Origin: DASQFI01 sp035633215
GTDB lineage: Bacteria; Acidobacteriota; Vicinamibacteria; Vicinamibacterales; SCN-69-37
Length of the DNA stretch: 64,000 bases
Assembly: GCA_035633215.1 (NCBI GenBank)
Contig: DASQFI010000054.1
Span: forward strand, 222,274-286,273
Reading direction: 5' to 3'
Under the pieces are notes generated by a model, which worked only from the letters and a program-made list of their open reading frames with translations, had not been told where the DNA came from and ran no database searches. Below, piece after piece: positions 8,213-17,498 of the stretch (the stretch's first letter is position 1; every line of letters begins with the position of its first letter). Both the position numbers and the translations under genes were made by a program.

Positions 8213-8216
8213 CAAA

Positions 8217-8660
8217 GTGCTTCGGGGTAGCTACACCGCAAAAATCGACGAAAAGGGCCGGCTAAAAATCCCCAACGCCTTCAAGGCGATCGTGGAAGAG
8301 CGGCATGGTACCACGGGCCTGTACGTCACTAGCGTAACCGGAGATTTCGTTCGGATCTACCCCATGTCGGTGTGGACGGCAGTGGAGCAGCGGCTGGCAC
8401 GGATGCCCAGCACACACCCGGCCCGGCTGAAATTCCTCGACCGGGTCAATTACTACGGCCAGGTAAGCGAGTTCGACGTGCAGGGGCGGGTGTTGATTCC
8501 GGCCCGGCTGCGCGAGACCGCCGGCATGTCGGGCGATGTCGACGTGCTCGGTCAGGTGGATTACATCGACGTTTGGAATCACGAGCGATTCGCCTCGAAG
8601 CTCCACCGGGAGCCGTTTGGCGATGACGACGCCCGGGCGCTGGCGGAGTTTGGGATCTGA
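8217..8660 (+). CDS. mraZ: MraZ transcriptional regulator of the dcw cluster
   Basis: This is a DNA-binding regulator with two AbrB-like MraZ repeats, 147 residues from the chosen start. The first repeat carries GSYTAKIDEKGRLKIP directly after the start and the second has VQGRVLIPARLRE. It autoregulates mraZ and the downstream division genes. GTG 8217 is chosen because the family consensus MxRGSY begins there (LRGSYTAK), a GGGTGGAG site lies 4 nt upstream and the promoter starts transcription near 8191. An in-frame GTG at 8187 would lie upstream of the predicted transcript. The rsmH start overlaps its 3' end. Confidence 0.93.
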   Translation: MLRGSYTAKIDEKGRLKIPNAFKAIVEERHGTTGLYVTSVTGDFVRIYPMSVWTAVEQRLARMPSTHPARLKFLDRVNYYGQVSEFDVQGRVLIPARLRETAGMSGDVDVLGQVDYIDVWNHERFASKLHREPFGDDDARALAEFGI

Positions 8661-9552
8661 GGCGCGCCATGCACCGGTGCTCACGGCCGAGGTCGTGTCG
8701 ATGCTCTCGCCTCGACCGGGCGGCGTGTATGTCGATTGCACGGTGGGGCTCGGTGGGCACGCCGCGGCGCTTCTGGCCGCAGGAGCAGGACGCGTGATTG
8801 GACTGGATCGCGATGCCGGCGCCCTAGACCAGACGCGTGAGCGACTGGCCGCGAACGCCGCTTCGACAGCCGGCCGTCTGGAACTGGTCCATGCCGATTA
8901 TCGCGACCTCGCGTCTGTGTTGGAGACGCGCGGGATCACCGCCGTCGATGGCGTGCTGGCCGACCTCGGCGTCTCGTCCTGGCAGCTCGACGACGCCAGC
9001 CGCGGGTTCAGTTTCAGGAACGCCGGCCCGCTCGACATGCGCATGGACCGCTCGCGAGGCCGGACGCTGGGCGAGTGGCTCGCCTCGGTGGACGAGCCGA
9101 CGCTCGCCGGCGTCATCCGCGATTTCGGTGAGGAGCGACACGCCAGGCGTGTCGCGGCCGCGATCGTGAGAGCGCGGGATGCCGGCCGACTCAGCCATAC
9201 GGCGGAACTCGCCTCGGTCGTGCGCCGGGCGGCCGGCAGTGGGCGCTGGCAGCGAATCGACCCGGCAACTCGGACGTTCCAGGCGCTTCGCATTGCCGTC
9301 AACGACGAGCTGACCGGCCTCGACACGTTTCTCGAGCGCGCGGTGGCGTCCTTGAAGGCTCGGGCGCGGCTGGTGGTGATTGCGTTTCACTCGCTCGAGG
9401 ACCGGGTGGTGAAACAGACGTTCAGACGGCTGGCGACGGCGGGCACGGTGAGTCTGGTGACTCGCCGGCCGCTGACGACCTCGGACGAGGAAATCGCGCT
9501 CAACCCGCGCGCCAGGAGCGCGCGGCTTCGGACGGTGGAGAGGGCGGCATGA
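8623..9552 (+). CDS. rsmH: 16S rRNA (cytosine-1402-N4)-methyltransferase
   Basis: RsmH (MraW) methylates N4 of C1402 in 16S rRNA using SAM. The N-terminus carries the family HAPVLTAEV signature, then the SAM-binding VDCTVGLGGHAAALL, DGVLADLGVSSWQLDD, RGFSFRNAGPLDMRMD and, near the C-terminus, IAFHSLEDRVVKQTFR. ATG 8623 is chosen because a GGGAG site lies 10 nt upstream, giving 309 residues. TTG 8650, closer to the HAPVL motif, is an alternative. The gene overlaps mraZ by 38 bp, and its stop overlaps the ftsL ATG as ATGA. Confidence 0.93.
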   Translation: MTTPGRWRSLGSEARHAPVLTAEVVSMLSPRPGGVYVDCTVGLGGHAAALLAAGAGRVIGLDRDAGALDQTRERLAANAASTAGRLELVHADYRDLASVLETRGITAVDGVLADLGVSSWQLDDASRGFSFRNAGPLDMRMDRSRGRTLGEWLASVDEPTLAGVIRDFGEERHARRVAAAIVRARDAGRLSHTAELASVVRRAAGSGRWQRIDPATRTFQALRIAVNDELTGLDTFLERAVASLKARARLVVIAFHSLEDRVVKQTFRRLATAGTVSLVTRRPLTTSDEEIALNPRARSARLRTVERAA

Positions 9553-9941
9553 GCACCATCGACCTCGAATACGCCATCAAGAAAGACATCCGGAACAATC
9601 CCGTCGTCCGGGAAGTCGATCTGGAACAGAAGCGGGAGTTCAACCGGATGATCTGGCTCGCCGCCGTGATCGTCGCGATGCTGCTGTTCTCGGCCTGGCA
9701 GCACTTCGAGATCGTGAACACCGGCTACAAGATCGAGCGCCTTCGGGTCGAGAAGACCGCGGAGGAGTCGCTCAATCGGAAGCTGCGGCTCGAGCTCGAG
9801 TCCCTGCGCGCGCCGCAGCGCGTCGAAGCCTACGCGCTGCACAAGCTCCGCATGGTGCCGCCCACCTCGGAGAACACGGTCGTCATCGAACGGACGACCG
9901 CCTCGGTTCCGGCTCGTTCCATCGTCGCGGCCAACCGATGA
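9549..9941 (+). CDS. ftsL: Cell division protein FtsL-like
   Basis: This small bitopic membrane protein has 130 residues. About 35 cytoplasmic residues are followed by a single hydrophobic segment (about residues 36-55), then a periplasmic heptad-rich stretch (IERLRVEKTAEESLNRKLRLEL, cut here for length at its end) typical of the FtsL/FtsB coiled coil. It joins FtsQ and FtsB to activate septal synthesis. Assignment rests on size, topology and its fixed place between rsmH and ftsI, because FtsL sequences are poorly conserved. It overlaps both neighbours by 4 bp, which points to translational coupling. Confidence 0.85.
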   Translation: MSTIDLEYAIKKDIRNNPVVREVDLEQKREFNRMIWLAAVIVAMLLFSAWQHFEIVNTGYKIERLRVEKTAEESLNRKLRLELESLRAPQRVEAYALHKLRMVPPTSENTVVIERTTASVPARSIVAANR

Positions 9942-12028
9942 GCCTCCTGACTCGCCTCCTCAACGTTCGCGTGAAGGCGATCGATCCGTTTCAGGGCGCC
10001 GACCGCCCTGACCAGGCGTTCGAAGCCGGCTGGCGGCCCGGGCTCAAGGCGCGGGTCGTCATCATGCTCGCGTTCACCGGGTTCTGGACGGTCGGGATTG
10101 CCGCGCGCCTCGTGCAGCTCCAGGTGTTCCAGCACGATCACTACGTCGAGCTGGCCGAGAACCAGCAGCTCCGCGAGGTGAAGCAGGACCCGAAGCGCGG
10201 CGACATCGTCGATCGACACGGCCGCATCCTTGCGTACTCGGTCGATGCCGAGGCCGTCGGGGTCGATCCGACGGAGGTGGAAGATCCCGCGGGCACCATC
10301 GAGGCCGTGTGCGCGGCGCTGGGGGACTGCACGGCGAAGGAGAAGGCGGAGTTCATCGGGCGGCTAAGGAAGGGCGGCGATGGCAGATTCATGTTCATCC
10401 GGAAGGCTCGACAGGTCTCGCCAAGCCAGTCGAGCCAGGTGGGCCGTCTGAACCTTCCGGGAGTGATGCTGGTCGGGAATACGCGGCGCTACTACCCGAA
10501 CACCGATCTGGCCGCGCACGTGCTCGGGTTCGTGGGCGACGACAACACCGGCCTCGGCGGCATCGAATCGTCCTACGACGCCAAGATTCGCGGGCGGCCG
10601 GGGCGGGTGCTGATCCAGCGCGACGCGCGGCACCAGCGGCTGCAGACGCGCGTGAAAGAGGCGCCGACGGCCGGCGCCTCGCTCGAGCTCACACTCGATC
10701 TGTACCTGCAGCACATCGCCGAGCGCGAGTTACGCGCGGGCGTGCTCGAGCACCGGGCGCATGGCGGCACGGCGATCATCATGGATCCCCACACGGGCGA
10801 GATCCTCGCGCTGGCCAACTATCCGACGTTCAACCCGAACACCTTCGGCCGCTCGACGCCCGAGAACCGACGCAATCGCGCCGTGCAGGATCTCTACGAG
10901 CCCGGCTCCACATTCAAGATCGTCACCGCGTCGGCAGCTATCGAAGAAGGCGTCATCTCGCCGACCGACAGCGTGGACTGCAGTCCCGGCTACATCAAGT
11001 TCGAGGGCCGCAAGCCGATCAACGACGAGCACCGGTATGGCGTGCTGTCGTTCGAAGATGTCATCGTCAAGTCGAGCAACGTCGGAACCATTCGGGTCGG
11101 GTTGCGTCTCGGTGCGGAACGATTGGGCCGGTACGTGCGCCGCTACGGGTTCGGCGAGGTACTGACGACCGACTTTGCTGGCGAGAACGCAGGCATCGTC
11201 TACAAACCGTCGGAGCTCGACGACAGCGCGCTTGCGTCGATGTTGATTGGCTATCAGATTGGCGTCACGCCGATTCAAATGGCGGCGGCCGTGAGCGCCG
11301 TGGCCAACGGCGGCCTGCTGTTCGAGCCGCATGTCGTGCGCGCCGAGGTCCGCGACGGCGTCCGGTCGCCGGTCGAGCGCAAGCCGCCACGACGCGTCAT
11401 CACGCCGCGGACGTCGGCGACGCTCACGACCATCATGGAAGGCGTGGTCGACCGGGGCACCGCCAAGGCAGCCAGGCTCGAGCGCTACCAGATCGCGGGA
11501 AAGACGGGCACGGCGCAGAAGATCGTCGACGGCCAGTACTCGCACACGGACTTCAACGCGTCGTTCGTCGGGTTCGTCCCGTCCCGTCGGCCGGTCTACG
11601 CGATCATCGTCGTGATCGACACGCCGCGCGCCGGCACCTTCTTCGGCGGCACCGTCGCTGCCCCCATCTTCAAGCGCATCGCGGAGGCCGCGCTCCAGCA
11701 GGGCGGCGTGCCGCCCTCGATCAATCGGGTCGCGCCTGTGATCGTCGCCGAGGGTCAGGCGGCGCCCGAGCCGAAGCCGTCGGCGCCGGTGGTGCAAGTC
11801 GTCACGGACGTGACGGGCCAGCCGTTGATGCCCGATGTGCGCGGCCTTGGCGCGCGCCAGGCGCTGAAGGTTCTTGGCGGCGTCGGCCTGACCGTGCGCA
11901 TGACCGGATCGGGCGTCGTCTCGTCGCAGTCGCCGCTCCCGGGCCAGCCGGTGGAAGCGGGCGGCTGGAGCGTGCTCCAGTTGCACCGTGTCATGGCCGA
12001 GCCTCGCCCGCCGGGCGGTGAGCGGTGA
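9938..12028 (+). CDS. ftsI: Septal peptidoglycan transpeptidase (class B PBP) with PASTA domain
   Basis: FtsI/PBP3 crosslinks septal peptidoglycan. The 696-residue protein has a short cytoplasmic tail, one membrane segment (about residues 45-68), a PBP dimerisation domain and a transpeptidase domain. Active-site motifs are complete: STFK with nucleophile Ser324, SSN at 379-381 and KTG at 522-524. A C-terminal extension (about residues 625-690, LMPDVRGLGARQALKVLGG...) is a single PASTA domain, as in Spo VD/PBP2x-type proteins and unlike E. coli FtsI. It overlaps ftsL and murE by 4 bp each. The PASTA domain may bind muropeptide or lipid II fragments, but this is not shown. Confidence 0.94.
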   Translation: MSLLTRLLNVRVKAIDPFQGADRPDQAFEAGWRPGLKARVVIMLAFTGFWTVGIAARLVQLQVFQHDHYVELAENQQLREVKQDPKRGDIVDRHGRILAYSVDAEAVGVDPTEVEDPAGTIEAVCAALGDCTAKEKAEFIGRLRKGGDGRFMFIRKARQVSPSQSSQVGRLNLPGVMLVGNTRRYYPNTDLAAHVLGFVGDDNTGLGGIESSYDAKIRGRPGRVLIQRDARHQRLQTRVKEAPTAGASLELTLDLYLQHIAERELRAGVLEHRAHGGTAIIMDPHTGEILALANYPTFNPNTFGRSTPENRRNRAVQDLYEPGSTFKIVTASAAIEEGVISPTDSVDCSPGYIKFEGRKPINDEHRYGVLSFEDVIVKSSNVGTIRVGLRLGAERLGRYVRRYGFGEVLTTDFAGENAGIVYKPSELDDSALASMLIGYQIGVTPIQMAAAVSAVANGGLLFEPHVVRAEVRDGVRSPVERKPPRRVITPRTSATLTTIMEGVVDRGTAKAARLERYQIAGKTGTAQKIVDGQYSHTDFNASFVGFVPSRRPVYAIIVVIDTPRAGTFFGGTVAAPIFKRIAEAALQQGGVPPSINRVAPVIVAEGQAAPEPKPSAPVVQVVTDVTGQPLMPDVRGLGARQALKVLGGVGLTVRMTGSGVVSSQSPLPGQPVEAGGWSVLQLHRVMAEPRPPGGER

Positions 12029-13557
12029 CGCTCGGCGCGCTCATCGCTGCTGCGCGCACGCTCGCACCCGATGCGCGCGCTCGCGTCGATCAGGCGGGAC
12101 GCCAGACCGCGAAGGTCACCGGCGTCGCGCACGACTCGCGTGGCGTATCGCCAGGCATGGTCTTCGTCGCGATTCGGGGCCAGCGCGCTGATGGCACCCG
12201 GTTCGCCGCTGACGCCGCGACGCGCGGCGCGGCCGCGATCGTCGCCGAGACGGCGCCGCCGGAAGACATCACCGTTCCCTGGCTGCGAACCACGGACGCG
12301 CGTCTGGCGCTCGCGGAGCTCGCGGCCCTGTTCTACGGACGTCCGAGCGACCAGCTCACTGTCGTCGGCGTCACCGGCACCAACGGCAAAACGACGACGA
12401 CGTATCTGCTCGCGGCGGTGTTCGATGCCGCGGGGATGCCGTGCGGCCGCATCGGCACCGTGACCTTCCGGGTCGGATCCGGCGTTGGCGGCGAGCGGGA
12501 CGCGTCGCACACCACGCCCGAGGCGTCGGAGATTCAGCGGCTCCTGCGGGAAATGGCGGACCAGGGCTGCCAGGCGTGCGCCATGGAGGTGTCGTCGCAC
12601 GCGCTCGTGCTGCACCGCGTGGCCAACATGCGGTTTAGGGCGGCCATCTTCACGAACCTGACGCGCGACCACCTCGATTTTCACGGCGACATGTCGCAGT
12701 ACTTCGCCGCCAAGCGGCGCCTGTTCGAGATGTTGCCGTCCAACGCGCCGGCTGTGATCAACGTCGACGACCCGCGCGGTGTCGAGCTGGCCGGCACGCT
12801 GCCGCGGGTCATGACCTTCGCGATCGATCGGGCCGCGGACGTTCGCGCCACGAACGTGCAATCGTCGCTCGAAGGTCTCGCGTTCACGGTCGAGACGCCT
12901 CGCGGCACGATTGAGATGCGGTCGCCGCTGGTCGGCCGGCCCAACGTCTATAACATCCTCGGCGTCGTCGCGGCCGCCGTCGCGCTCGATCTGCCCACGC
13001 GCGCGATCGAAGAGGGCATCGCCCGGCTCGAGCGCGTCCCCGGGCGCTTCCAGATCGTGTCGGCGTCAACCGATGACGTGCGCGTCGTCGTCGATTACGC
13101 GCACACGGACGACGCGCTCAAGAACCTGCTCGAGACCGCGCGGCCGCTCACGACGGGGCGGCTGATCACGGTCTTTGGCTGCGGCGGCGACCGCGATCGC
13201 ACCAAGCGGCCGCTGATGGGCGCCGTGGCCGGCAGGCTGAGCGACTTCGTGGTCCTCACGTCCGACAATCCGCGCTCCGAGAATCCAGACCGGATCATCG
13301 AGGAAATCAAGCTCGGGCTCTCCCCCGCGCCCGAGCCGGGAGCGCCCAAGCGTCATACGACGCCATTCGTGACCCATCCCGATCGTCGTCACGCGATCGA
13401 ACAGGCGATTCGATCGGCCAAGGCGGGCGATCTTGTGATCATCGCGGGGAAGGGTCACGAGAAATATCAGGTCATCGGAGATCGCACGTTGCCATTCGAT
13501 GACGTCGAGGCCGCGCGCACGGCGCTGGGACAGCGCCGCGCTGCGTCACGGGTGTGA
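12025..13557 (+). CDS. murE: UDP-MurNAc-tripeptide synthetase (meso-DAP adding)
   Basis: MurE adds the third stem residue to UDP-MurNAc-L-Ala-D-Glu in the cytoplasm. In the 510 residues, the ATP-binding loop VTGTNGKTTTT lies near residue 117, followed by the central-domain signature MEVSSHALVLHRV and DHLDFHG. The C-terminal DNPR motif (414-417) is the known marker for meso-diaminopimelate rather than lysine. The GTG start overlaps the ftsI stop as GTGA, and the stop overlaps murF the same way. The protein reads through cleanly, with full family length. Confidence 0.95.
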   Translation: MTLGALIAAARTLAPDARARVDQAGRQTAKVTGVAHDSRGVSPGMVFVAIRGQRADGTRFAADAATRGAAAIVAETAPPEDITVPWLRTTDARLALAELAALFYGRPSDQLTVVGVTGTNGKTTTTYLLAAVFDAAGMPCGRIGTVTFRVGSGVGGERDASHTTPEASEIQRLLREMADQGCQACAMEVSSHALVLHRVANMRFRAAIFTNLTRDHLDFHGDMSQYFAAKRRLFEMLPSNAPAVINVDDPRGVELAGTLPRVMTFAIDRAADVRATNVQSSLEGLAFTVETPRGTIEMRSPLVGRPNVYNILGVVAAAVALDLPTRAIEEGIARLERVPGRFQIVSASTDDVRVVVDYAHTDDALKNLLETARPLTTGRLITVFGCGGDRDRTKRPLMGAVAGRLSDFVVLTSDNPRSENPDRIIEEIKLGLSPAPEPGAPKRHTTPFVTHPDRRHAIEQAIRSAKAGDLVIIAGKGHEKYQVIGDRTLPFDDVEAARTALGQRRAASRV

Positions 13558-14957
13558 CGACCGACGTGGGCGCTCTCGTGCTGACCGCGGGCATCGTGGC
13601 CGACGCCGCCGGCGGGCGCGTGGTCTCGGGCCGCGCCGAGACGGCGTTCGACACCGTGTCCACCGACACGCGGTCGATCACTCCCGGCGCGCTCTTCATC
13701 GCGCTCCGCGGCGACCGGTTCGACGGTCAGACGTTCGTCGAAGAAGCCCTCGCGCGCGGCGCCGCCGGACTGCTCGTCTCGGGGCACGTCGCGAACCCGG
13801 GCCAGGCCGCCGTCGTTCATGTCCCCGACACGTTGATCGGGTTGCAGCGTCTCGCGCGCGAGGTCCGCCGGAGATCGACCGCCCGTGTCGTCGCGATCAC
13901 GGGAAGCGCTGGCAAGACAACGACGAAGGAAATGACGGCCGAGCTTCTCGGCGCCCGCTATCGCGTGTTCCGCAATCGCGGCAATCTCAACAACCACATC
14001 GGCCTGCCGCTCTCGCTCCTGGAGCTGCGGCACGACGTCGACGTCGCGGTCGTCGAGTTCGGCATGAACCACGCTGGAGAAATCCGGACGCTCGTCGGGA
14101 TTGCCGAGCCGGACATCCGCGTCTGGACCAACGTGGGCGACGCGCACATCGGCTTCTTCGGATCGCGCGAGGCCGTGGCCGACGCCAAGGCCGAGATCCT
14201 CGAGCAGGCGTCCCCCGGCGCCGTCGTCGTCCTGAATGCGGACGATCCGCTGGTCATGGCGCGCGCCGCCGGGTTCGCGGGCCGTCGCATCACGTTCGGC
14301 GAAAGCGCCCAGGCGTCCGTTCGAGCCTCGAGCGTCGTGGAGTACGGCCTGGCCGGCACCCATGCCGACGTCGAGACGCCTGCCGGTCGCTTGCAGCTCA
14401 CGGCGCGCCTCCCGGGACGGACGCAACTGCTGAACGTCCTCGCGGCGATCGCGGTCGCGGCCGAGCTCGACGTGCCGCTCGGCGCCATCGCGGCGCGCGT
14501 GAACGCGTTCCAGCCGCTCTCGCGCCGCGGTGCGATGCAGGCGACGCCTCACGGGGCGTACGTCGTGGACGATTCCTACAACGCGAGTCCGGCCGCGATG
14601 CGCGCGATGCTGGCCGCGCTCGCGGTGACGCCGACGGGCGGCCGCCGCATTGCGGTGCTGGGCGAGATGCTCGAGCTGGGCGGGAACGCGCGCGCGCTGC
14701 ATGCCGACTGCGGCCGGGCGGCCGCGTCGGCGCGCGTCGACGAGCTGGTCATCGTGGGTGGTCCGGCGGCGGATGGATTGGCCGAAGGCGCCGAGGCCGC
14801 GGGTGTCCCGCGCGCCCACATCCATCGGTTCGCGGACAGCCTGGCCGCGGCGCCGATCGTCGCAGGTCTCGTCGTGCGCGACGATCTCGTGCTCGTCAAA
14901 GGGTCACGCGGGACCCGCACCGATCTGATCGTCGATCGGCTGATGGAGGTGGCGTAA
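13554..14957 (+). CDS. murF: UDP-MurNAc-tripeptide--D-Ala-D-Ala ligase
   Basis: MurF attaches D-Ala-D-Ala to the tripeptide precursor. The 467-residue protein has the three Mur ligase domains: N-terminal VSTDTRSITPGALFIALRGDRFDG, the ATP loop ITGSAGKTTTKEM with NLNNHIGLPLSLL, and the C-terminal VDDSYNASPAAMRAML. Its GTG start overlaps the murE stop by 4 bp, and its TAA shares one base with the mraY ATG. No D-Ala-D-Ala ligase gene (ddl) is in the window, so that substrate must be made elsewhere on the chromosome. Confidence 0.95.
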   Translation: MTTDVGALVLTAGIVADAAGGRVVSGRAETAFDTVSTDTRSITPGALFIALRGDRFDGQTFVEEALARGAAGLLVSGHVANPGQAAVVHVPDTLIGLQRLAREVRRRSTARVVAITGSAGKTTTKEMTAELLGARYRVFRNRGNLNNHIGLPLSLLELRHDVDVAVVEFGMNHAGEIRTLVGIAEPDIRVWTNVGDAHIGFFGSREAVADAKAEILEQASPGAVVVLNADDPLVMARAAGFAGRRITFGESAQASVRASSVVEYGLAGTHADVETPAGRLQLTARLPGRTQLLNVLAAIAVAAELDVPLGAIAARVNAFQPLSRRGAMQATPHGAYVVDDSYNASPAAMRAMLAALAVTPTGGRRIAVLGEMLELGGNARALHADCGRAAASARVDELVIVGGPAADGLAEGAEAAGVPRAHIHRFADSLAAAPIVAGLVVRDDLVLVKGSRGTRTDLIVDRLMEVA

Positions 14958-16048
14958 TGCTGTTCCACCTCCTCGCCCCGCTCGAAGCGCAGATTTCGGT
15001 CTTTCGCGTCGTCGGCTACATCACGTTCCGCACGGCCGCGGCCAGCCTGACGGCGCTCGCGCTCAGCTTGCTGCTGGGGCCGTGGCTCATCCGCCGCCTG
15101 CGCGAGTTCCAGATCGGGCAGGTCATTCGCACGGAAGGTCCGGCGAGCCACAAGCCCAAGGCCGGTACGCCCACGATGGGCGGCCTCCTGATTCTGGCGG
15201 CGGTGTTCGTGCCAACGCTGCTCTGGGCCGACCTGCGCAACCCGTACATCTGGATCGCCGTATCGGCGACGGCGGCGTTCGGCGCCATCGGCTTTCTCGA
15301 CGACTACCTGAAGGTCACCCGGCACAGCCATCACGGGCTCTTCGCCCGTTACAAGTTCGCCGCGCAGATCGTGGTGGGCCTCGGGGTGGGCGTGGCGCTG
15401 CTGACGCTCGCCGGACTCAACCCGCCTGTCTACAACACGCGGCTGATCTTTCCGTTCTTCAAGGAATACATCCCGGACCTCGGCGTCTGGTACGTGCTTT
15501 TCGCGATGTTCGTGTTGCTCAGCACGTCGAACACCGTGAACCTGACGGACGGCCTGGACGGTTTGGCCATCAGCACGTTCGCGGTGGCGGCCGCGACGTT
15601 CACCGCGCTCGCCTACGTCACGGGTCACCGCGTGTTCGCGCAGTATTTGAATCTCGTCCACTTCGGGCCGACCGCGGAGCTCACGATTTTCTGCGGGGCG
15701 CTTGTCGGGGCCAGTCTCGGATTTCTCTGGTGGAACGCGCATCCGGCCGACATCTTCATGGGCGACGTCGGCTCCCTCGCGCTGGGCGGCGCGCTGGGCA
15801 CGGTCGCGATTCTGATCAAGCAGGAGCTGCTCCTGCCGATCGTCGGCGGCGTCTTCGTGCTCGAAGGGCTCTCCGTGATCATCCAGGTGGCGTCATTCAA
15901 GCTCACCGGCAAGCGCGTGTTCCGGATGTCGCCGCTCCACCACCACTTCGAAATCATCGGCTGGGCCGAGCCCAAGATCATCATGAGGTTCCTCATCCTC
16001 GCGATCTTCTTCGCGCTCCTCAGCCTCACGACGTTGAAGCTCCGGTGA
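14957..16048 (+). CDS. mraY: Phospho-MurNAc-pentapeptide transferase
   Basis: MraY makes lipid I by moving phospho-MurNAc-pentapeptide onto undecaprenyl phosphate. The 363-residue protein shows about ten membrane segments and all key loops: KAGTPTMGGLLI, FLDDYLKVTRHSHHGL with the catalytic aspartates, NLTDGLDGLA, GDVGSLALGG and the C-terminal MSPLHHHFEIIGW. The start is the ATG at 14957, sharing its A with the murF stop, with a strong GGAGGTGG site at 14945-14952. A longer reading that begins within murF in another frame is rejected. Confidence 0.96.
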   Translation: MLFHLLAPLEAQISVFRVVGYITFRTAAASLTALALSLLLGPWLIRRLREFQIGQVIRTEGPASHKPKAGTPTMGGLLILAAVFVPTLLWADLRNPYIWIAVSATAAFGAIGFLDDYLKVTRHSHHGLFARYKFAAQIVVGLGVGVALLTLAGLNPPVYNTRLIFPFFKEYIPDLGVWYVLFAMFVLLSTSNTVNLTDGLDGLAISTFAVAAATFTALAYVTGHRVFAQYLNLVHFGPTAELTIFCGALVGASLGFLWWNAHPADIFMGDVGSLALGGALGTVAILIKQELLLPIVGGVFVLEGLSVIIQVASFKLTGKRVFRMSPLHHHFEIIGWAEPKIIMRFLILAIFFALLSLTTLKLR

Positions 16049-16052
16049 CGCG

Positions 16053-17411
16053 ATGACATTCGAGGTGAATCGCAAGCGCGTCGTCGTGGTGGGCGGAGGC
16101 CGGAGCGGCCGGGCCGCGGCCGAACTCCTGGTGTCGAAGGGCGCGCAGGTCGTCTTGAGCGACACGGCGTCGACGATGGACGGGGCGGACGAGCTTCGCG
16201 CGCACGGGATCGCGGTCGAGCTCGGACCGCACCGCGCGGAGATGTTGTCCGCCGCCGATCTCCTCGTCGTCAGTCCCGGAGTGCCGCTCGAGCAGGACGC
16301 GATTGCCGCCGCACGAGCGGCCGGCGTGCCGGTCATCGGCGAGGTCGAGCTGGCGTCGCGGTGGCTGTCGGGTCGCGTCATCGCGATCACCGGAACCAAG
16401 GGCAAGTCGACGACGACCACGCTGGCGGCGCGGATGCTGACGGAAGCCGGGTTCGACGTCACCGCGGGCGGCAATCTCGGGACGGCGCTCAGTGCCCAGG
16501 TGGCCGGGTCACGTCCGTCGTCGCTTCACGTCGTCGAAGTCAGCAGCTTCCAGCTCGAGGCGACCGAGACGTTCCGGCCGTGGATCGCGGTGCTTCTGAA
16601 CCTCGCACACGACCATCTCGATCGCCATGGGTCGCTCGAGGCATACGGCCGGGCGAAGGCGCGCGTGTTCATGAACCAGACGCCGGCGGACTGGGCCGTG
16701 GTCAACGCCGACGATCCGGCGGCGCTCGCGCTGGCCCGCGGCGCACGGGCGCGGCGCTTCGATTTCGGTGTGGAGGCCAAGGTGACCCCCGGCGTCTCGG
16801 TGGACAGCGGGCACATCGTGCGGCGCAGCGCGGCGGATACGACCCCGCTCCTGCCGCTCGCGTCGGTCCGGCTGCCGGGCCGGCATCTGCTCAGCGACGT
16901 GATCGCGGCGGCGGCCGTGGGATCGGTGGCCGGCGTGCCGCCCGCGGCGATGCGCCGGGCCGTCGAAGGCTTCGCCGGACTCGAGCACGCCCTCGAGCGC
17001 GTAGCCGAAATCAACGGCGTGCGGTTCATCAACGACTCGAAGGCGACGAACGTCGTCTCGGCCCGGCGCGCGATCGAAAGCTTCGATCGCGGCGTCGTCG
17101 CGATCATGGGCGGCCGCTTCAAGGGCGGCGATCTCGCTGACCTGCGCGACGCGGTGGCCGGGCGCGTGGACGCGATCGTGGCCATCGGCGAAGCGACGCC
17201 GCTCATTCATTCGGCGCTCTCGGAGGCGACGACGATTCACGACGCGAGCTCCATGAGCGACGCGGTGCGACGGGCATTCGCGCTCGCGCGCCCCGGCGGC
17301 GTCGTGCTGCTCGCGCCGGCGTGCGCCAGCTTCGACATGTTTCGCGACTACGCGGAGCGCGGGCGCGCGTTCAAGGAAGAGGTTGGGAAGTTGGAGAGAA
17401 ACGAAGGTTAG
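16053..17411 (+). CDS. murD: UDP-MurNAc-L-alanine--D-glutamate ligase
   Basis: MurD adds D-Glu in the cytoplasmic precursor pathway. The 452-residue protein starts with a UDP-binding Rossmann fold (VVVVGGGRSGRAAAELL), then the ATP loop ITGTKGKSTTTTLAARM, VVEVSSFQLEATE, LNLAHDHLDRHG and, in the third domain, INDSKATNV and IMGGRFKGGDL. It starts 4 bp after the mraY stop. It is followed by a 222-bp gap, the largest inside the cluster, which holds an inverted-repeat element, so transcription or mRNA processing could differ from here on. Confidence 0.95.
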   Translation: MTFEVNRKRVVVVGGGRSGRAAAELLVSKGAQVVLSDTASTMDGADELRAHGIAVELGPHRAEMLSAADLLVVSPGVPLEQDAIAAARAAGVPVIGEVELASRWLSGRVIAITGTKGKSTTTTLAARMLTEAGFDVTAGGNLGTALSAQVAGSRPSSLHVVEVSSFQLEATETFRPWIAVLLNLAHDHLDRHGSLEAYGRAKARVFMNQTPADWAVVNADDPAALALARGARARRFDFGVEAKVTPGVSVDSGHIVRRSAADTTPLLPLASVRLPGRHLLSDVIAAAAVGSVAGVPPAAMRRAVEGFAGLEHALERVAEINGVRFINDSKATNVVSARRAIESFDRGVVAIMGGRFKGGDLADLRDAVAGRVDAIVAIGEATPLIHSALSEATTIHDASSMSDAVRRAFALARPGGVVLLAPACASFDMFRDYAERGRAFKEEVGKLERNEG

Positions 17412-17498
17412 AGAGTTGCGAGGGAGCGGCGCGGGGCGAAGGGCCTCCGCGAAGCGACCGAGCCAGTCGGGTGCAGGGGCCCCGACGATCAAAAAACT

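Noticed and set aside
8187..8216. Longer mraZ from GTG 8187
   Set aside because: This start would be upstream of the predicted transcription start and would encode residues from the MraZ boxes. The family N-terminus fits GTG 8217.
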